Below, piece after piece: positions 1 to 8,490 of a stretch of DNA of 64,000 bases. The translations under genes were made by a program, and so were the position numbers. This DNA is from Candidatus Dadabacteria bacterium. GTDB lineage: Bacteria; Desulfobacterota_D; UBA1144; Nemesobacterales; Nemesobacteraceae. The notes beneath the pieces were generated by a model that saw only the letters and a program-made list of their open reading frames with translations, searched no databases and was not told the DNA's origin. Where the stretch lies: assembly GCA_951812735.1 (NCBI GenBank), contig OX638332.1, forward strand, positions 752,732-816,731, given 5' to 3'. Every line of letters starts with the position of its first letter. Position 1 is the stretch's first letter.

Positions 1-431
1 TGCCCTTCAGAATAACCCTTTATTTTAAGATTTTCCATATTCTTTATTACGGCGATGCTCTTGTTCTTCGAAGGATGAGTGCGGCTTTTGAGCATGAAAG
101 TTCCCAGAAGTTCAAGCTTGAGGGATGTTTCCGGGGTAATTTCACCCTCAAGAACCTCGGAGAGATCACTGGTTTCCATCTTCCCCGCGTAACCCCCCAT
201 CCCAAACAGATTCGTTTCCAATATCGAGTCGTAGTAGCTCCTTGAACGATAAGGAATCTTAACCCGTCCATATTTCTCCTTGTACAGGTGTTCGCCCGTC
301 AAGCCACCCTCGCCAGACTCTATCTTGTCGCGCAGGCCGTTGTTGATCATGGCCGCGACCGAGTACGCAATGGCGACTATCAGCAAAACATTTACAACCC
401 AGACATACTTTCTTAAGAGAAACAAAAACAT
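1..431 (-). CDS. gspC: Type II secretion system inner-membrane protein GspC (3' end beyond window)
   Basis: GspC is the bitopic inner-membrane component that links the type II secretion inner platform to the secretin GspD in the outer membrane. Reading the minus strand from an ATG at 431 gives an open frame that runs off the left edge (about 143 codons visible). It has a short cytoplasmic start, one hydrophobic segment at residues 7-28, a linker, then the family's homology region: a YDSILETNLFG stretch followed by a strand-rich part with LELLGTF and IAVIKN. AGGAA lies 6 nt upstream of the ATG. The C-terminal PDZ or coiled-coil part is outside the window. The remaining secretion genes presumably lie to the left. 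The family call rests on the NLFG and L-LLGT pattern, and I am fairly sure of it. Confidence 0.72.
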   Translation of the reverse strand, partial: MFLFLLRKYVWVVNVLLIVAIAYSVAAMINNGLRDKIESGEGGLTGEHLYKEKYGRVKIPYRSRSYYDSILETNLFGMGGYAGKMETSDLSEVLEGEITPETSLKLELLGTFMLKSRTHPSKNKSIAVIKNMENLKIKGYSEG

Positions 432-577
432 AGTCGGTTCCTAAATTAATTTCACGTAACTTAATAGAATACCTTATTTTTTTGTAATATCCCCATTGCC
501 ACAGAAACGTAACGCCAGGAAAACTCAGAATTCTCAAATAATGTAACAGAGTGATTTTTCAAATATCCGCGCAATGT

Positions 578-1621
578 TCACTCACTCCGGTTTATTTCCC
601 CCGCCGAGGCGATGACAGGAAAATTTTCAAGCACGGAGGAAAAATACCTCTTTTCAAGATCATATATATCTAAAGCAAGTTCCGAGGCCCGCTCGAATTC
701 CAGCCCAATTGACGCACTCTCACTTATCTCTTTGAAAAGCACCCCCATGTCATACCACTTCTGACCGATTCCGTTCATCTCCTCCAGAAGATCTGATCCG
801 TAAAAAGGGGAAAGCGCGAAGGACGCCTCTTGCAGGAAATCCCTGTAAAACCACCTGAAAGCAGCTCCGCAGACGCCCCTTCTGCATATGACCTGATAAG
901 TAAACCTTGAGGCCCACTTCCAATCAGCAAGGTCCTTCCAGCCTAGAAGATCCTCAGCCCACTTCTTTATAACCTCGACGCTGGAGGTTCCTCTGAGGGT
1001 GGTTCGGCCTTCAAGCATCATTTCGGCGTTTCTCCTCACGGCGCCGAGAATCATCTCCTCGAGATCGGTACCACCTTCCATGGACTCCACTTCAACCCTG
1101 TTGTTGGAAAGGGGATAGGGCTTGGCTTTTGAGCTTCTAGCTTTTGTCATGTTTTCAAAAGAGACGGTCTGGAGATCTTCAAACGAGTTGTCCGCCACGT
1201 AAAAAACGGATTCAGAATCATCATATCCGCATACCGCGATTATGTGTCCGGGGAAATGAGTCTTAGAGTTAAAATACTCTAGGTAGCAGATGTCGGCCTG
1301 TATCAATACAGGAACATCTCTGTCAATAAATTCCTTGAGTCCAGCAGAGGCCTGCTCGTTGTCATCCTCGTATTTCCAGTCAGCGACATCAACACCGAAG
1401 TTCCTAAGGAAATTAATCTCCATAAGGGGACCGCGGGGCTGTATAATCCTGCTCGGGTCCATCTCCTCGTCACAAGAATAATAAAAACCGAGCCCGGCTC
1501 CGAGCCCAAAACACATCTGCTCGGAAAGATCGTGTCCGTAGTAGCGGCAGACATCCCTCACGGCAACGGAACCACAGTGCACGCCCTTTAAGTGTTTCCA
1601 GCCATTTATTATCTTCTTCAT
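578..1621 (-). CDS. BtrH N-terminal-domain protein (BtrH/DUF4872-like)
   Basis: The protein matches the BtrH N-terminal domain family. BtrH from butirosin biosynthesis transfers an acyl group from an acyl carrier protein to an aminoglycoside, but most members have no known substrate. Near the N-terminus are the family's GVHCGS nucleophile-type motif and the SEQMCFGLGAGLGFYY stretch, followed by a GHIIAVCGYDD segment that resembles a papain-like His region. The second half (about residues 190-345) is helical and matches the DUF4872-type C-terminal domain. I chose the ATG at 1621. A longer frame to 1711 would overlap the divergent neighbour and add residues not typical of the family. No clear Shine-Dalgarno sequence is visible. 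It is divergent from the DUF1152 gene (148 nt between starts), so the two may be co-regulated. The substrate is unknown. Confidence 0.7.
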   Translation of the reverse strand: MKKIINGWKHLKGVHCGSVAVRDVCRYYGHDLSEQMCFGLGAGLGFYYSCDEEMDPSRIIQPRGPLMEINFLRNFGVDVADWKYEDDNEQASAGLKEFIDRDVPVLIQADICYLEYFNSKTHFPGHIIAVCGYDDSESVFYVADNSFEDLQTVSFENMTKARSSKAKPYPLSNNRVEVESMEGGTDLEEMILGAVRRNAEMMLEGRTTLRGTSSVEVIKKWAEDLLGWKDLADWKWASRFTYQVICRRGVCGAAFRWFYRDFLQEASFALSPFYGSDLLEEMNGIGQKWYDMGVLFKEISESASIGLEFERASELALDIYDLEKRYFSSVLENFPVIASAGEINRSE

Positions 1622-1769
1622 AAAAAGTCGTAAAACAGGAAGATTAGTATAGCCGGAAATCGATTCTCCATAAAGATCCGGCCCGGCTGGTCGACCCAAT
1701 ATGCGGAGCAACCAACTTGATGATTGCGCCAGAACAGATATTAGTAATCACCGCTTCAGATTAATTACT

Positions 1770-2711
1770 ATGCTTGAGAAAATTCTTAAAAATTCGAAAA
1801 AAGCCATTTTGCTCGGAATAGGAGGAGGCGGAGACATAGTAGGAACTCTTCCAACGGCAAGCCTGCTTGAAGCAAACGGCACGCAATGCGTTCTGGGAGG
1901 ACTCAGCTGGGAGCGTTTCACGATAGACCCCGACCCTGGACCCAGAAAACTCGAAGAGGCACACAACGTCTGCGAAATAAATAGTGTGGTCTGGAGGTGC
2001 AATAAAAATTCAACTACACGAGCGGGAGCGAGATTCGCCGAGGCGGGCATGGCCGAAGTCTTGGGGGAGGAGACCCTCCTTGTCGATATCAGTTACGGTC
2101 CAGCGAAAGTTTTCGAGGGAATAACGGATGCCGCCCGGAAACTAGGTGCGGATCTGGTGGTGGGAATAGACGTCGGGGGAGACGTACTCGGGTTCGGAGA
2201 CGAAGAAGGGCTCATGAGTCCGCTTGCTGACGCCATAATGACAGCCGCGCTTTACAGGCAGAGCTTCCAGATGCCTACCATAATGGGAATATTCGGTTTC
2301 GGGAGCGACGGAGAACTGTCCAAGGCGGAACTTGAAAGATCATTCAGCATCATAGCACGGAACAACGGAATGCTCGGGAGCTGGGGCATATCCGCCGAAA
2401 CTCTGGGATTAATGGAAAAGGCGATAAGTATAATACCCACCGAGGCGAGCAGGGGGCCGGTTGAATACGCAAAAGGCATCTTCAGCACCACTTCAATAAG
2501 AAACGGCAGCAGGAAAGTTGAACTCGACATAAGTTCCACCGTAACCTTTTACGTAGATCCAAAAGTGGTTTATGAGAAGGTATCAAAACCCGCGCAAGCT
2601 GTCTACGGATGCGAAACGATAGGGGAGGCAAATGCGAAACTTAACGAAGCGGGTATCAGAACGGAACTTGATATTGAAGTGGAACTTTACGAGAATCTCG
2701 GGAGAGGCTAA
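1770..2711 (+). CDS. DUF1152 domain protein
   Basis: This is a 313-residue cytosolic protein of the DUF1152 family, whose biochemical role is not known to me. The N-terminus has a glycine-rich loop (LGIGGGGDIVGTLP, residues about 14-27) of the kind that binds nucleotide or phosphate. Further acidic and glycine motifs follow (DISYGP, GIDVGGDVLGFGDE), which could be a metal or ligand site. The ATG at 1770 is preferred. The frame opens at 1701, but the 23 extra residues look non-homologous and overlap the divergent BtrH-like gene. Its stop codon overlaps the 3' end of the convergent DUF3568 gene by 4 nt. Family assignment is by the glycine-rich motifs and length; no function is claimed. Confidence 0.7.
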   Translation: MLEKILKNSKKAILLGIGGGGDIVGTLPTASLLEANGTQCVLGGLSWERFTIDPDPGPRKLEEAHNVCEINSVVWRCNKNSTTRAGARFAEAGMAEVLGEETLLVDISYGPAKVFEGITDAARKLGADLVVGIDVGGDVLGFGDEEGLMSPLADAIMTAALYRQSFQMPTIMGIFGFGSDGELSKAELERSFSIIARNNGMLGSWGISAETLGLMEKAISIIPTEASRGPVEYAKGIFSTTSIRNGSRKVELDISSTVTFYVDPKVVYEKVSKPAQAVYGCETIGEANAKLNEAGIRTELDIEVELYENLGRG

Positions 2712-3106
2712 TACAGCTTTTCGTGAATAAGCTTTAGTATGCGCCTCGATTCATCCTCATCTCCCCAGACGCCCACGCGGATAATTAGATTGGTTATCTC
2801 GGGCTTGTGGTACTTAACGGTTATGTAGACCATTTTGTCTTGGTCTCTGAGCTTGGCTTCAATAAGCGCCTTGCCCACATTGCTTTCCTTTTTGGTTACC
2901 TCAAGCTCCTGCTGTTCCACAGCCTCCACAACCGCGAACCAGACCTTGTCAAACGAAGCAGGTTCTTTGGTCTTGAGAACTCCCTTAAGGTAAGCGGCAG
3001 CACCTCCGCCGATCATGCCACCTGCCACGACCGCGCAACCCGAAGAAAAAACGAGCAGGAACAGGCTTAAGAAAATGGTGCGATATTTATTTGGAGGAAA
3101 CTTCAT
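2708..3106 (-). CDS. DUF3568-type lipoprotein
   Basis: This is a small envelope lipoprotein of 132 residues. The N-terminus is a basic stretch followed by a hydrophobic core and the lipobox FSSGC, with Cys at residue 24. A glycine/alanine-rich segment follows (AGGMIGGGAAAYLKG). The rest is a compact alpha/beta domain with the DUF3568 pattern: a helix around FDKVWFAVVEAVE, then ALIEAKL and strands ending IRVGVWGDEDESRRILKLIHEKL. No function is established for the family. It is convergent with DUF1152 (4 nt overlap at stops) and divergent from the symporter gene. Confidence 0.7.
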   Translation of the reverse strand: MKFPPNKYRTIFLSLFLLVFSSGCAVVAGGMIGGGAAAYLKGVLKTKEPASFDKVWFAVVEAVEQQELEVTKKESNVGKALIEAKLRDQDKMVYITVKYHKPEITNLIIRVGVWGDEDESRRILKLIHEKLY

Positions 3107-3184
3107 TTTTACTCCCAGCAGGCTTTACAAAAAAACCTGTATATTTAATTAAACTATCCCAAGAGGAAAAAGAGTCAAGAATTC

Positions 3185-4408
3185 ATGGAATCTTTCGTAT
3201 CGAAAAACAGGCTGATTCTGGGAATAATCGCTGGCGTTGTGCTGGGCGGAGCCACGGGGTCGTTTTTCCCCGAATTCGGCGCGGGAACGCAGATTATCGG
3301 GGAACTTTTCCTAAACGCCCTCAAGATGGTGGTGCTTCCCCTGATAATAGTGTCGATCACACTAAGCATAATGAAAGTCGGCAACCTGGGTTCTTTGGGA
3401 CTTAAAACCATCGCCTACTACGCGGTAACTACTGCTATAGCCGTTTCAATCGGAATAGCCGTAGTCACGATGCTGCAGCCCGGGGACGGAAGCGAGATAC
3501 TCAAAGGAACCATGCCTGAGGTCGTAAAAAGCAAGGAAGGGTTTAGGGTAACCGACATCCTGCGGCAGATATCAACGCCGAATCTTTTTAAGTCCGCCTA
3601 CGAATTCCAGATTCTTCCCATCATAATCGCATCTCTTCTTTTCGGAATAGCATTTGGAAAGCTAAAAAAAGAAAACCAAGTGATTTTAGATCTGTTTGAA
3701 GCCATGGACAAAGCCATCATGAAGGTAGTCCACTGGATAATCGTCCTGACCCCGATAGGAATTTTCGGCCTCATAGCCGGAAAAATCGGAGAAGCAGGCG
3801 GCGGGGATGAAGTAATAAGACTCGCAATGCAACTGGGGAAATACGTGTTCTGCGTTCTTTTAGGACTGCTTATCCACGGGTTCGTGATCCTTCCGCTGCT
3901 GCTACGGGTATTATCAGGAAGGAACCCGGTTACCTATTTCAAAAATCTGAGCGAAACGCTCCTCACGGCCTTTTCTACCGCGTCATCCTCGGCTACCCTG
4001 CCCCTCACCATCACCAACGTGACGGAAAACGCCAAGGTTTCGCCAAAAATCTCGAAATTCGTTCTGCCTCTCGGAGCCACCGTCAACATGGACGGAACAG
4101 CTCTTTACGAATCGATTGCGGTAATATTCATCGCTCAGAGTTATGGAATACACCTCGGAGGAGGAGAACTCGTGGTGGTTTTCCTAACAGCCACTCTTGC
4201 GGCAATAGGAGCCGCGGGGATACCGGAAGCCGGACTCATAACCATGGTGCTGGTGCTACAGGCCGTCGGACTTCCAATAGAAGGTGTAGGAATAATACTC
4301 GCGGTCGACTGGTTTCTGGACAGGTTCCGCACTACCGTAAACGTGTGGGGAGACAGCATAGGAGCGGCAGTCATAGAAAAACTTGAACCCGATGAAAACA
4401 CCGGATGA
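3185..4408 (+). CDS. Dicarboxylate/amino acid:cation symporter (GltP/DctA family)
   Basis: This 407-residue integral membrane protein belongs to the DAACS family, which takes up glutamate, aspartate or C4-dicarboxylates with Na+ or H+. The family signatures are in the expected order: about eight transmembrane segments, the serine-rich re-entrant loop ASSSATLP (266-273), the TM7 motif NMDGT (301-305), the second loop with AAGIPEAG (343-350), and TM8 with DRFRTTVNVWGD (379-390), whose Asp, Arg and Asn contact substrate and cation in characterised members. It is full length. AGAGGAAAAAG lies just upstream of the start. ruvX overlaps its 3' end, so the two are probably cotranscribed. Exact substrate cannot be read from the sequence. 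Confidence 0.9.
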   Translation: MESFVSKNRLILGIIAGVVLGGATGSFFPEFGAGTQIIGELFLNALKMVVLPLIIVSITLSIMKVGNLGSLGLKTIAYYAVTTAIAVSIGIAVVTMLQPGDGSEILKGTMPEVVKSKEGFRVTDILRQISTPNLFKSAYEFQILPIIIASLLFGIAFGKLKKENQVILDLFEAMDKAIMKVVHWIIVLTPIGIFGLIAGKIGEAGGGDEVIRLAMQLGKYVFCVLLGLLIHGFVILPLLLRVLSGRNPVTYFKNLSETLLTAFSTASSSATLPLTITNVTENAKVSPKISKFVLPLGATVNMDGTALYESIAVIFIAQSYGIHLGGGELVVVFLTATLAAIGAAGIPEAGLITMVLVLQAVGLPIEGVGIILAVDWFLDRFRTTVNVWGDSIGAAVIEKLEPDENTG

Positions 4409-4838
4409 AAAACAAGGAAAAACTTCGGGGAGAACAATCTCCCTTGATGTAGGAACCAAAACAATAGGGGTTGCCGTAAGCGACGAGCTTGGGATCACCG
4501 CAAACGGCGTGTGCACCATACGGCGCGAGAACGAAAAAAAAGACCTCGCGCAGCTTCGCGATGTAATAGAGCAATATTCCCCCTGCGAAATCCTCGTGGG
4601 GATACCCTACAACCAAGATGGTTCCCTTGGAAGCAGGGCAAAAAGCATAAAGAAATTTTCTGAACGCATTCGAGATTCTCTGGAGCTTCCGGTTAAATAC
4701 TGGGACGAGAGCTTTTCCACCAAGATCTCAGAGCAGATGCTGATAGACGCGGGGATGGGAAGAAAGAAGCGAAAAAGGGTAATAGACAAGATGGCCGCTA
4801 CAGTAATACTGGAAGAATATCTTCTTAGCAGAAACTAG
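4392..4838 (+). CDS. ruvX: RuvX/YqgF family putative Holliday junction resolvase / pre-16S rRNA nuclease
   Basis: RuvX (YqgF) is an RNase H-fold nuclease implicated in 16S rRNA 5' maturation and proposed as a Holliday junction resolvase. The protein has the N-terminal SLDVGTKTIGVAVSD motif with the catalytic Asp, the mid-protein VGIPYNQDGSLG strand, and the YWDESFSTKISE motif with conserved acidic residues, ending in DKMAATVILEEYL. The ATG at 4392 is preferred over a TTG three codons earlier. It overlaps the symporter stop by 17 nt, which points to translational coupling. Length (148 aa) is normal. Confidence 0.88.
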   Translation: MKTPDEKQGKTSGRTISLDVGTKTIGVAVSDELGITANGVCTIRRENEKKDLAQLRDVIEQYSPCEILVGIPYNQDGSLGSRAKSIKKFSERIRDSLELPVKYWDESFSTKISEQMLIDAGMGRKKRKRVIDKMAATVILEEYLLSRN

Positions 4839-4861
4839 GTAAACCTCGGGGCAGACCTGAT

Positions 4862-5653
4862 ATGCCATACGCAAAGACAAACGGAATAAATCTTTATTAC
4901 AAAGAGCATGGAAAAGGGGATCCGCTCGTGCTCATCCACGGCCTCGGGAGCAGTCTTGAGAGCTGGGCTGTACAGGTTCCCATCTACTCGAAACATTTCC
5001 GCGTGATAGTGCTTGACAACAGGGGCTCGGGCCGCTCCGAGAAACCCGACTATCCTTATACGATGGAGCAGATGGCGGATGACGCTGCAGGGCTTCTGGA
5101 GTTTCTCGGGATAGAAAAAGCCCACTTCGTTGGAAAATCAATGGGCGGAATGATATGCCAGTGGCTGGGTATAAAATATCCCGAGAAGACAAACAGGCTC
5201 GTTATGGGATGCTCCTCCGCGCACAGGGACGAGGTCGGAAACCTGCTTATCAAAACCGCTAGGGACATAGTGGATAAGGCAGGACCCGGGGCGGGATGGG
5301 TTTTTGCGCTTTTTCTCGGATACCGAAGGAACTATATCGAAGAGAACTACGACTCCTTAATAAGCAGAATCGAGGAAATTCCCGTTGATCCCGAGGCGGC
5401 CGCCGGATACAGAAACCAAAGCTACGCGTGCGAGAGCCACGACGTATTAGCCCAACTCGGGAAGATCTCCGCGAAAACCCTGGTCATGTACGGAGAGCGG
5501 GACATCGTCACGCCTCCCGAGAGATCGAAAAAGCTCGTGGAACTTATACCGAACGCGGTTGAAAAGGCGTTTGCGGACGTCGGCCACGGATTCTGGAGAG
5601 AGTGCCAAGCCGAGGTGGATAAAGCCGTGCTTGATTTTCTCACGAAAGACTAG
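4862..5653 (+). CDS. Alpha/beta-fold hydrolase
   Basis: This is a cytosolic serine hydrolase of the alpha/beta superfamily, 263 residues. The oxyanion-hole HGLG motif is at residues 26-29, the nucleophile elbow GKSMGG has Ser93, the acid is Asp214 in GERDIVTPP, and the His is 242 in DVGHGF. The arrangement is that of 3-oxoadipate enol-lactonase or esterase-like members, but substrate cannot be deduced. It follows ruvX by 23 nt in the same direction, so it probably ends the symporter-ruvX operon. It is convergent with the TonB receptor. No signal peptide. Confidence 0.88.
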   Translation: MPYAKTNGINLYYKEHGKGDPLVLIHGLGSSLESWAVQVPIYSKHFRVIVLDNRGSGRSEKPDYPYTMEQMADDAAGLLEFLGIEKAHFVGKSMGGMICQWLGIKYPEKTNRLVMGCSSAHRDEVGNLLIKTARDIVDKAGPGAGWVFALFLGYRRNYIEENYDSLISRIEEIPVDPEAAAGYRNQSYACESHDVLAQLGKISAKTLVMYGERDIVTPPERSKKLVELIPNAVEKAFADVGHGFWRECQAEVDKAVLDFLTKD

Positions 5654-5779
5654 CTACACGGAACTCCGCCCAAAAAACGGCCGCGGTTCCTGCCCCGTAA
5701 TCGATCCAGATCCTGCGGGCCTCTATCTGTCCGCTTTAGAAAACGCGGCCACCGTGCATGTGCATGCCCTTTTTTTCTT

Positions 5780-7990
5780 CTATGACCTGTGCCGGTAGGT
5801 TAGCTGCACACCGAAGGTTCTGCCTCTGGAAAGTGGCGCGAACGAGCCTCCCCCGACTAGGGGATCGAGCTCAACATAGCTTCCGTGCTTGACTTTGTCA
5901 AAAAGGTTCTTTCCGTAAAATCCGATTGAAAACCTGCCGTCCATTGGGGTGATATCAATTCCGGCATCAAGAATTTTCTGCGCAGGAGTATATCCTTTGT
6001 TGTCATCTGTAAGGTATAAATTGTCGCGAAATGAGTAGGTTACCCTTGAAGTCATCTTCGCCCAGTTCGCAAGTCCGGCGTCATAGGTCGCGCCGGCGCT
6101 CCAAGTCCACTTCGCGGCCCGGGGAAGTTCTAAAGCCAGATCTTTTTTGTCAAGGGTCTTGTCGCCGTTAAGGTCATATTTTACTTTGGTATACTCGGGA
6201 TCTACGTATCCGACGAAAGCCAGAAGAAAAAGCTTGTCGGTAACGGCAACCAGTCCGTCAACTTCAAAGCCGAAGGCTTCTACGTCCGCAGTGTTGTGAA
6301 TCTCCTCGGCTATGCCGCCGAGGGCCGCGGGGGCAGAACGAGTTATCACCCTCTGCACATCATCGATCATGTTATAGAAAACCGAGCCGTTCAGGATGCC
6401 TATGTTTGTTGATATCTTGAGTCCCGCCTCGAAGGTATCAATCTTTTCTTCATCGTACGGTCCCGGGAGTTCCACATCTGGAGGATTGCTATTTCGCAGA
6501 TTATAGCCTCCGGAGCGGTATCCTCTGGTCCAGTGTCCGTAAACGTTCGCTTCAAAGTCCGCTCCGCCGCCTAAATAGTAGGCAACGCCGAGCTTGGGCG
6601 ACCAGCTGTTCCAGGTCTCCTCGTCGGTGAAATCAAACTGGCATGCGGGTCCGGTCGCAACGTTGCATGACGGTGACGGTCCTAAAATGCCGGAGGCGGT
6701 TTCAGCTTCTCTCTTTTCATAGCCATAACGGGTGCCCGCCGTAAGCATTACCCGATCCGTAAGATCGTAATCAAAGGAGAGAAACACGCCTAGCGTATCA
6801 ACGTAATAATTCCCTCCCAGGTCTTGAATAAGAGCTCCCAGGTAACGGCGGTCATGATAACTTATCTCGTTTGTAAAGTAATAAAAACCGGTCGTCGCGT
6901 GGAGACTTTCGAAGAATCTGCCCGCGTAGCGCAGTTCGTTGCTCCACTGGCGGTATGGGGTCCATCCGCGTATATGCAAAGCGCTTTGCGGCGAAGAATC
7001 GACATCAATCAAAGCGGACCCGTCTGCGTCGTAAAAACCGAATATGTTCGTTATGGTGCCGTCTCCGAAATCCACACCCCAGTCCACCCGAGCGGAGAAG
7101 AAGTGATTTCTATGTTCCCTGAAGCCTTCCTCGTCAATGCTGAAATCATGACTGTTGATATCGAAGTCGCGCTGGTTCTGTCCCGCGGTGCCATCGCTGT
7201 TAGAAGTTTCATACCGGTAGCGCAGAACAAGGCTTACGTCATCCGTCGGATCCCACGTAACAACCGATCGTACCATTCGTGTGTCGTTATCCCCGAAAGC
7301 CTTGCCAGTGTGGAGATTCTTAAACCAGCCGTTATCCTGATTTGTGTAGGCAGTTATCTTTACGCCGACGGTATCGCTAACCGGGCCTCCGACTGAGGCC
7401 ATGTAGTAGCTGTTAAGGCTCTCCCCCCCTCCTTCAAACGAAGTGCGGGCCGATATCTCAAGAGTATCTCCCGGTTTTTTCGTGTTAACCAGTATGGCGC
7501 CCCCTGTGACATTCCGCCCGAAAAGCGTTCCCTGCGGTCCCCTCAGCACCTCTATGCTTTCAATATCGAAGGTATCAAACAAAACGATGGTTGTCTGCCC
7601 TAGATACACGCCGTCGGTAAACACTCCCACGGTCGGATCAACAGACGCTATTGAGTTGTTAATTCCGACACCGCGGATGGAAAAGTTGGCTATCGCCATT
7701 CCCGAGATGGAATCGTCAAGCGCCACATTGGGCATGCTTACTGCTAGGCTTTCAAGGTCGTTTACCTTCAAGGCTTCAATCTTTTCGGAACTGAAATGGG
7801 TGATCGCCAAGGGAACGTTCTGAATAAGTTCTTCTCGTTTTCGGGCGGTGACCGTAATTTTTTTGAGAAGTACACCGCTTATCCCGAACACACTCTGTGC
7901 AGCTGCGTCATCGTCCTGCGCAACTGCATCAACGCCGCCAAGCGACGCTAGGAGCACACCTGCGAGAAGCAAGCCTAAAAATCTCTTCAT
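5780..7990 (-). CDS. TonB-dependent outer-membrane receptor
   Basis: This 736-residue outer-membrane receptor imports a scarce ligand (siderophore, vitamin or other nutrient) using TonB energy. It starts with a signal peptide ending near AVAQ, then a TonB box-like segment (ITVTARKREE, about 46-55), the plug domain with FSIRGVG and the hallmark VLRGPQGTLFGRNVTGG, and a beta-barrel that ends in an aromatic-containing, Arg-rich strand (FGVQLTYRHRS). The ATG at 7990 has a poor Shine-Dalgarno. A perfect AAGGAGG lies at 8023-8029, well spaced for an in-frame ATT eight codons upstream (8012-8014), so the true start may be there. An extended -10 promoter sits at 8041-8049. The ligand is unknown. The ABC importer at 29.8-32.5 kb is a possible partner but is not adjacent. 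Confidence 0.88.
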   Translation of the reverse strand: MKRFLGLLLAGVLLASLGGVDAVAQDDDAAAQSVFGISGVLLKKITVTARKREELIQNVPLAITHFSSEKIEALKVNDLESLAVSMPNVALDDSISGMAIANFSIRGVGINNSIASVDPTVGVFTDGVYLGQTTIVLFDTFDIESIEVLRGPQGTLFGRNVTGGAILVNTKKPGDTLEISARTSFEGGGESLNSYYMASVGGPVSDTVGVKITAYTNQDNGWFKNLHTGKAFGDNDTRMVRSVVTWDPTDDVSLVLRYRYETSNSDGTAGQNQRDFDINSHDFSIDEEGFREHRNHFFSARVDWGVDFGDGTITNIFGFYDADGSALIDVDSSPQSALHIRGWTPYRQWSNELRYAGRFFESLHATTGFYYFTNEISYHDRRYLGALIQDLGGNYYVDTLGVFLSFDYDLTDRVMLTAGTRYGYEKREAETASGILGPSPSCNVATGPACQFDFTDEETWNSWSPKLGVAYYLGGGADFEANVYGHWTRGYRSGGYNLRNSNPPDVELPGPYDEEKIDTFEAGLKISTNIGILNGSVFYNMIDDVQRVITRSAPAALGGIAEEIHNTADVEAFGFEVDGLVAVTDKLFLLAFVGYVDPEYTKVKYDLNGDKTLDKKDLALELPRAAKWTWSAGATYDAGLANWAKMTSRVTYSFRDNLYLTDDNKGYTPAQKILDAGIDITPMDGRFSIGFYGKNLFDKVKHGSYVELDPLVGGGSFAPLSRGRTFGVQLTYRHRS

Positions 7991-8040
7991 TTCTGATTTG
8001 AATTTCCTTTTAATTGTGATGCCCTCCTTGTTTGCTAGGG

Positions 8041-8049
8041 ATTATAACA
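8041..8049 (-). promoter_or_regulatory. Extended -10 promoter for the TonB receptor
   Basis: On the minus strand the sequence reads TGTTATAAT, a TGn extension plus a perfect TATAAT. Transcription would start near 8034 and give a leader of about 44 nt before the annotated ATG. No good -35 is seen, as is usual for extended -10 promoters. The leader is too short for a cobalamin riboswitch. Confidence 0.5.
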
Positions 8050-8120
8050 TAAGCCTGCACGAAAAACCTAAGCCATCAGAAATTATTGCATAACCGGACT
8101 TATAGCGCGACATGAAACCC

Positions 8121-8156
8121 CCGGTCATAGCAAACGCACGGGTATGCTATGACCGG
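8121..8156. repeat. Perfect 12-bp inverted repeat between Trm112-like gene and TonB receptor
   Basis: CCGGTCATAGCA at 8121-8132 pairs perfectly with TGCTATGACCGG at 8145-8156 around a 12-nt loop. It lies just after the stop of the minus-strand Trm112-like gene. In that direction the stem is followed by GGGTTTCATG, so a T-tract is weak. It may act as a terminator or 3' stabiliser for the clpX-side transcript, or as an operator upstream of the TonB receptor. Confidence 0.55.
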
Positions 8157-8164
8157 AGGAAAAA

Positions 8165-8413
8165 TCAAGCTGCGGGGATGGAACTTTCGATCAGAAGAAT
8201 CGGTATGTTTTCCCTTACGGGGTAGAGATATTTTCCCCCGCGGCAGATAAGACCCCCCTCGATCCTCTCGGAAACCTGCTCTCCCGACCTGTCAACAAGA
8301 GTTCCGATCTCAACAAGTTCGTTAAGCCTCTCGATAATTTCCCGACCAGCCTCTTCGAGGGGTTCTCCGGTCTCAGGACACACGAGAATTTCAAGCAGTT
8401 CCTTATCAATCAT
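8165..8413 (-). CDS. Trm112 family protein
   Basis: This small protein of 82 residues has the Trm112/YcaR-type fold. The N-terminal MIDKELLEILVCPETGEPL and the C-terminal GGLICRGGKYLYPVRENIPILL are diagnostic for the family. Eukaryotic and archaeal Trm112 activates methyltransferases that modify tRNA, rRNA and release factors; the bacterial members are less well studied. The second CxxC of some members is missing here (one Cys in each half only), so zinc binding is doubtful. A 24-residue insertion (ERLNELVEIGTLVDRSGEQV region) separates the halves. It lies downstream of clpX in the same direction. Confidence 0.8.
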   Translation of the reverse strand: MIDKELLEILVCPETGEPLEEAGREIIERLNELVEIGTLVDRSGEQVSERIEGGLICRGGKYLYPVRENIPILLIESSIPAA

Positions 8414-8490
8414 CGGTTTTTGGATTCGTGGTTTCCGGGGGTACCCGCTGGGATGCAGCCGCAGGGGAATCTCCGCCTGTAAGAAATTTT

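Noticed and set aside
7991-8164. Cobalamin riboswitch upstream of the TonB receptor
   Set aside because: The leader from the extended -10 promoter is about 44 nt, too short, and no B12-box was seen.
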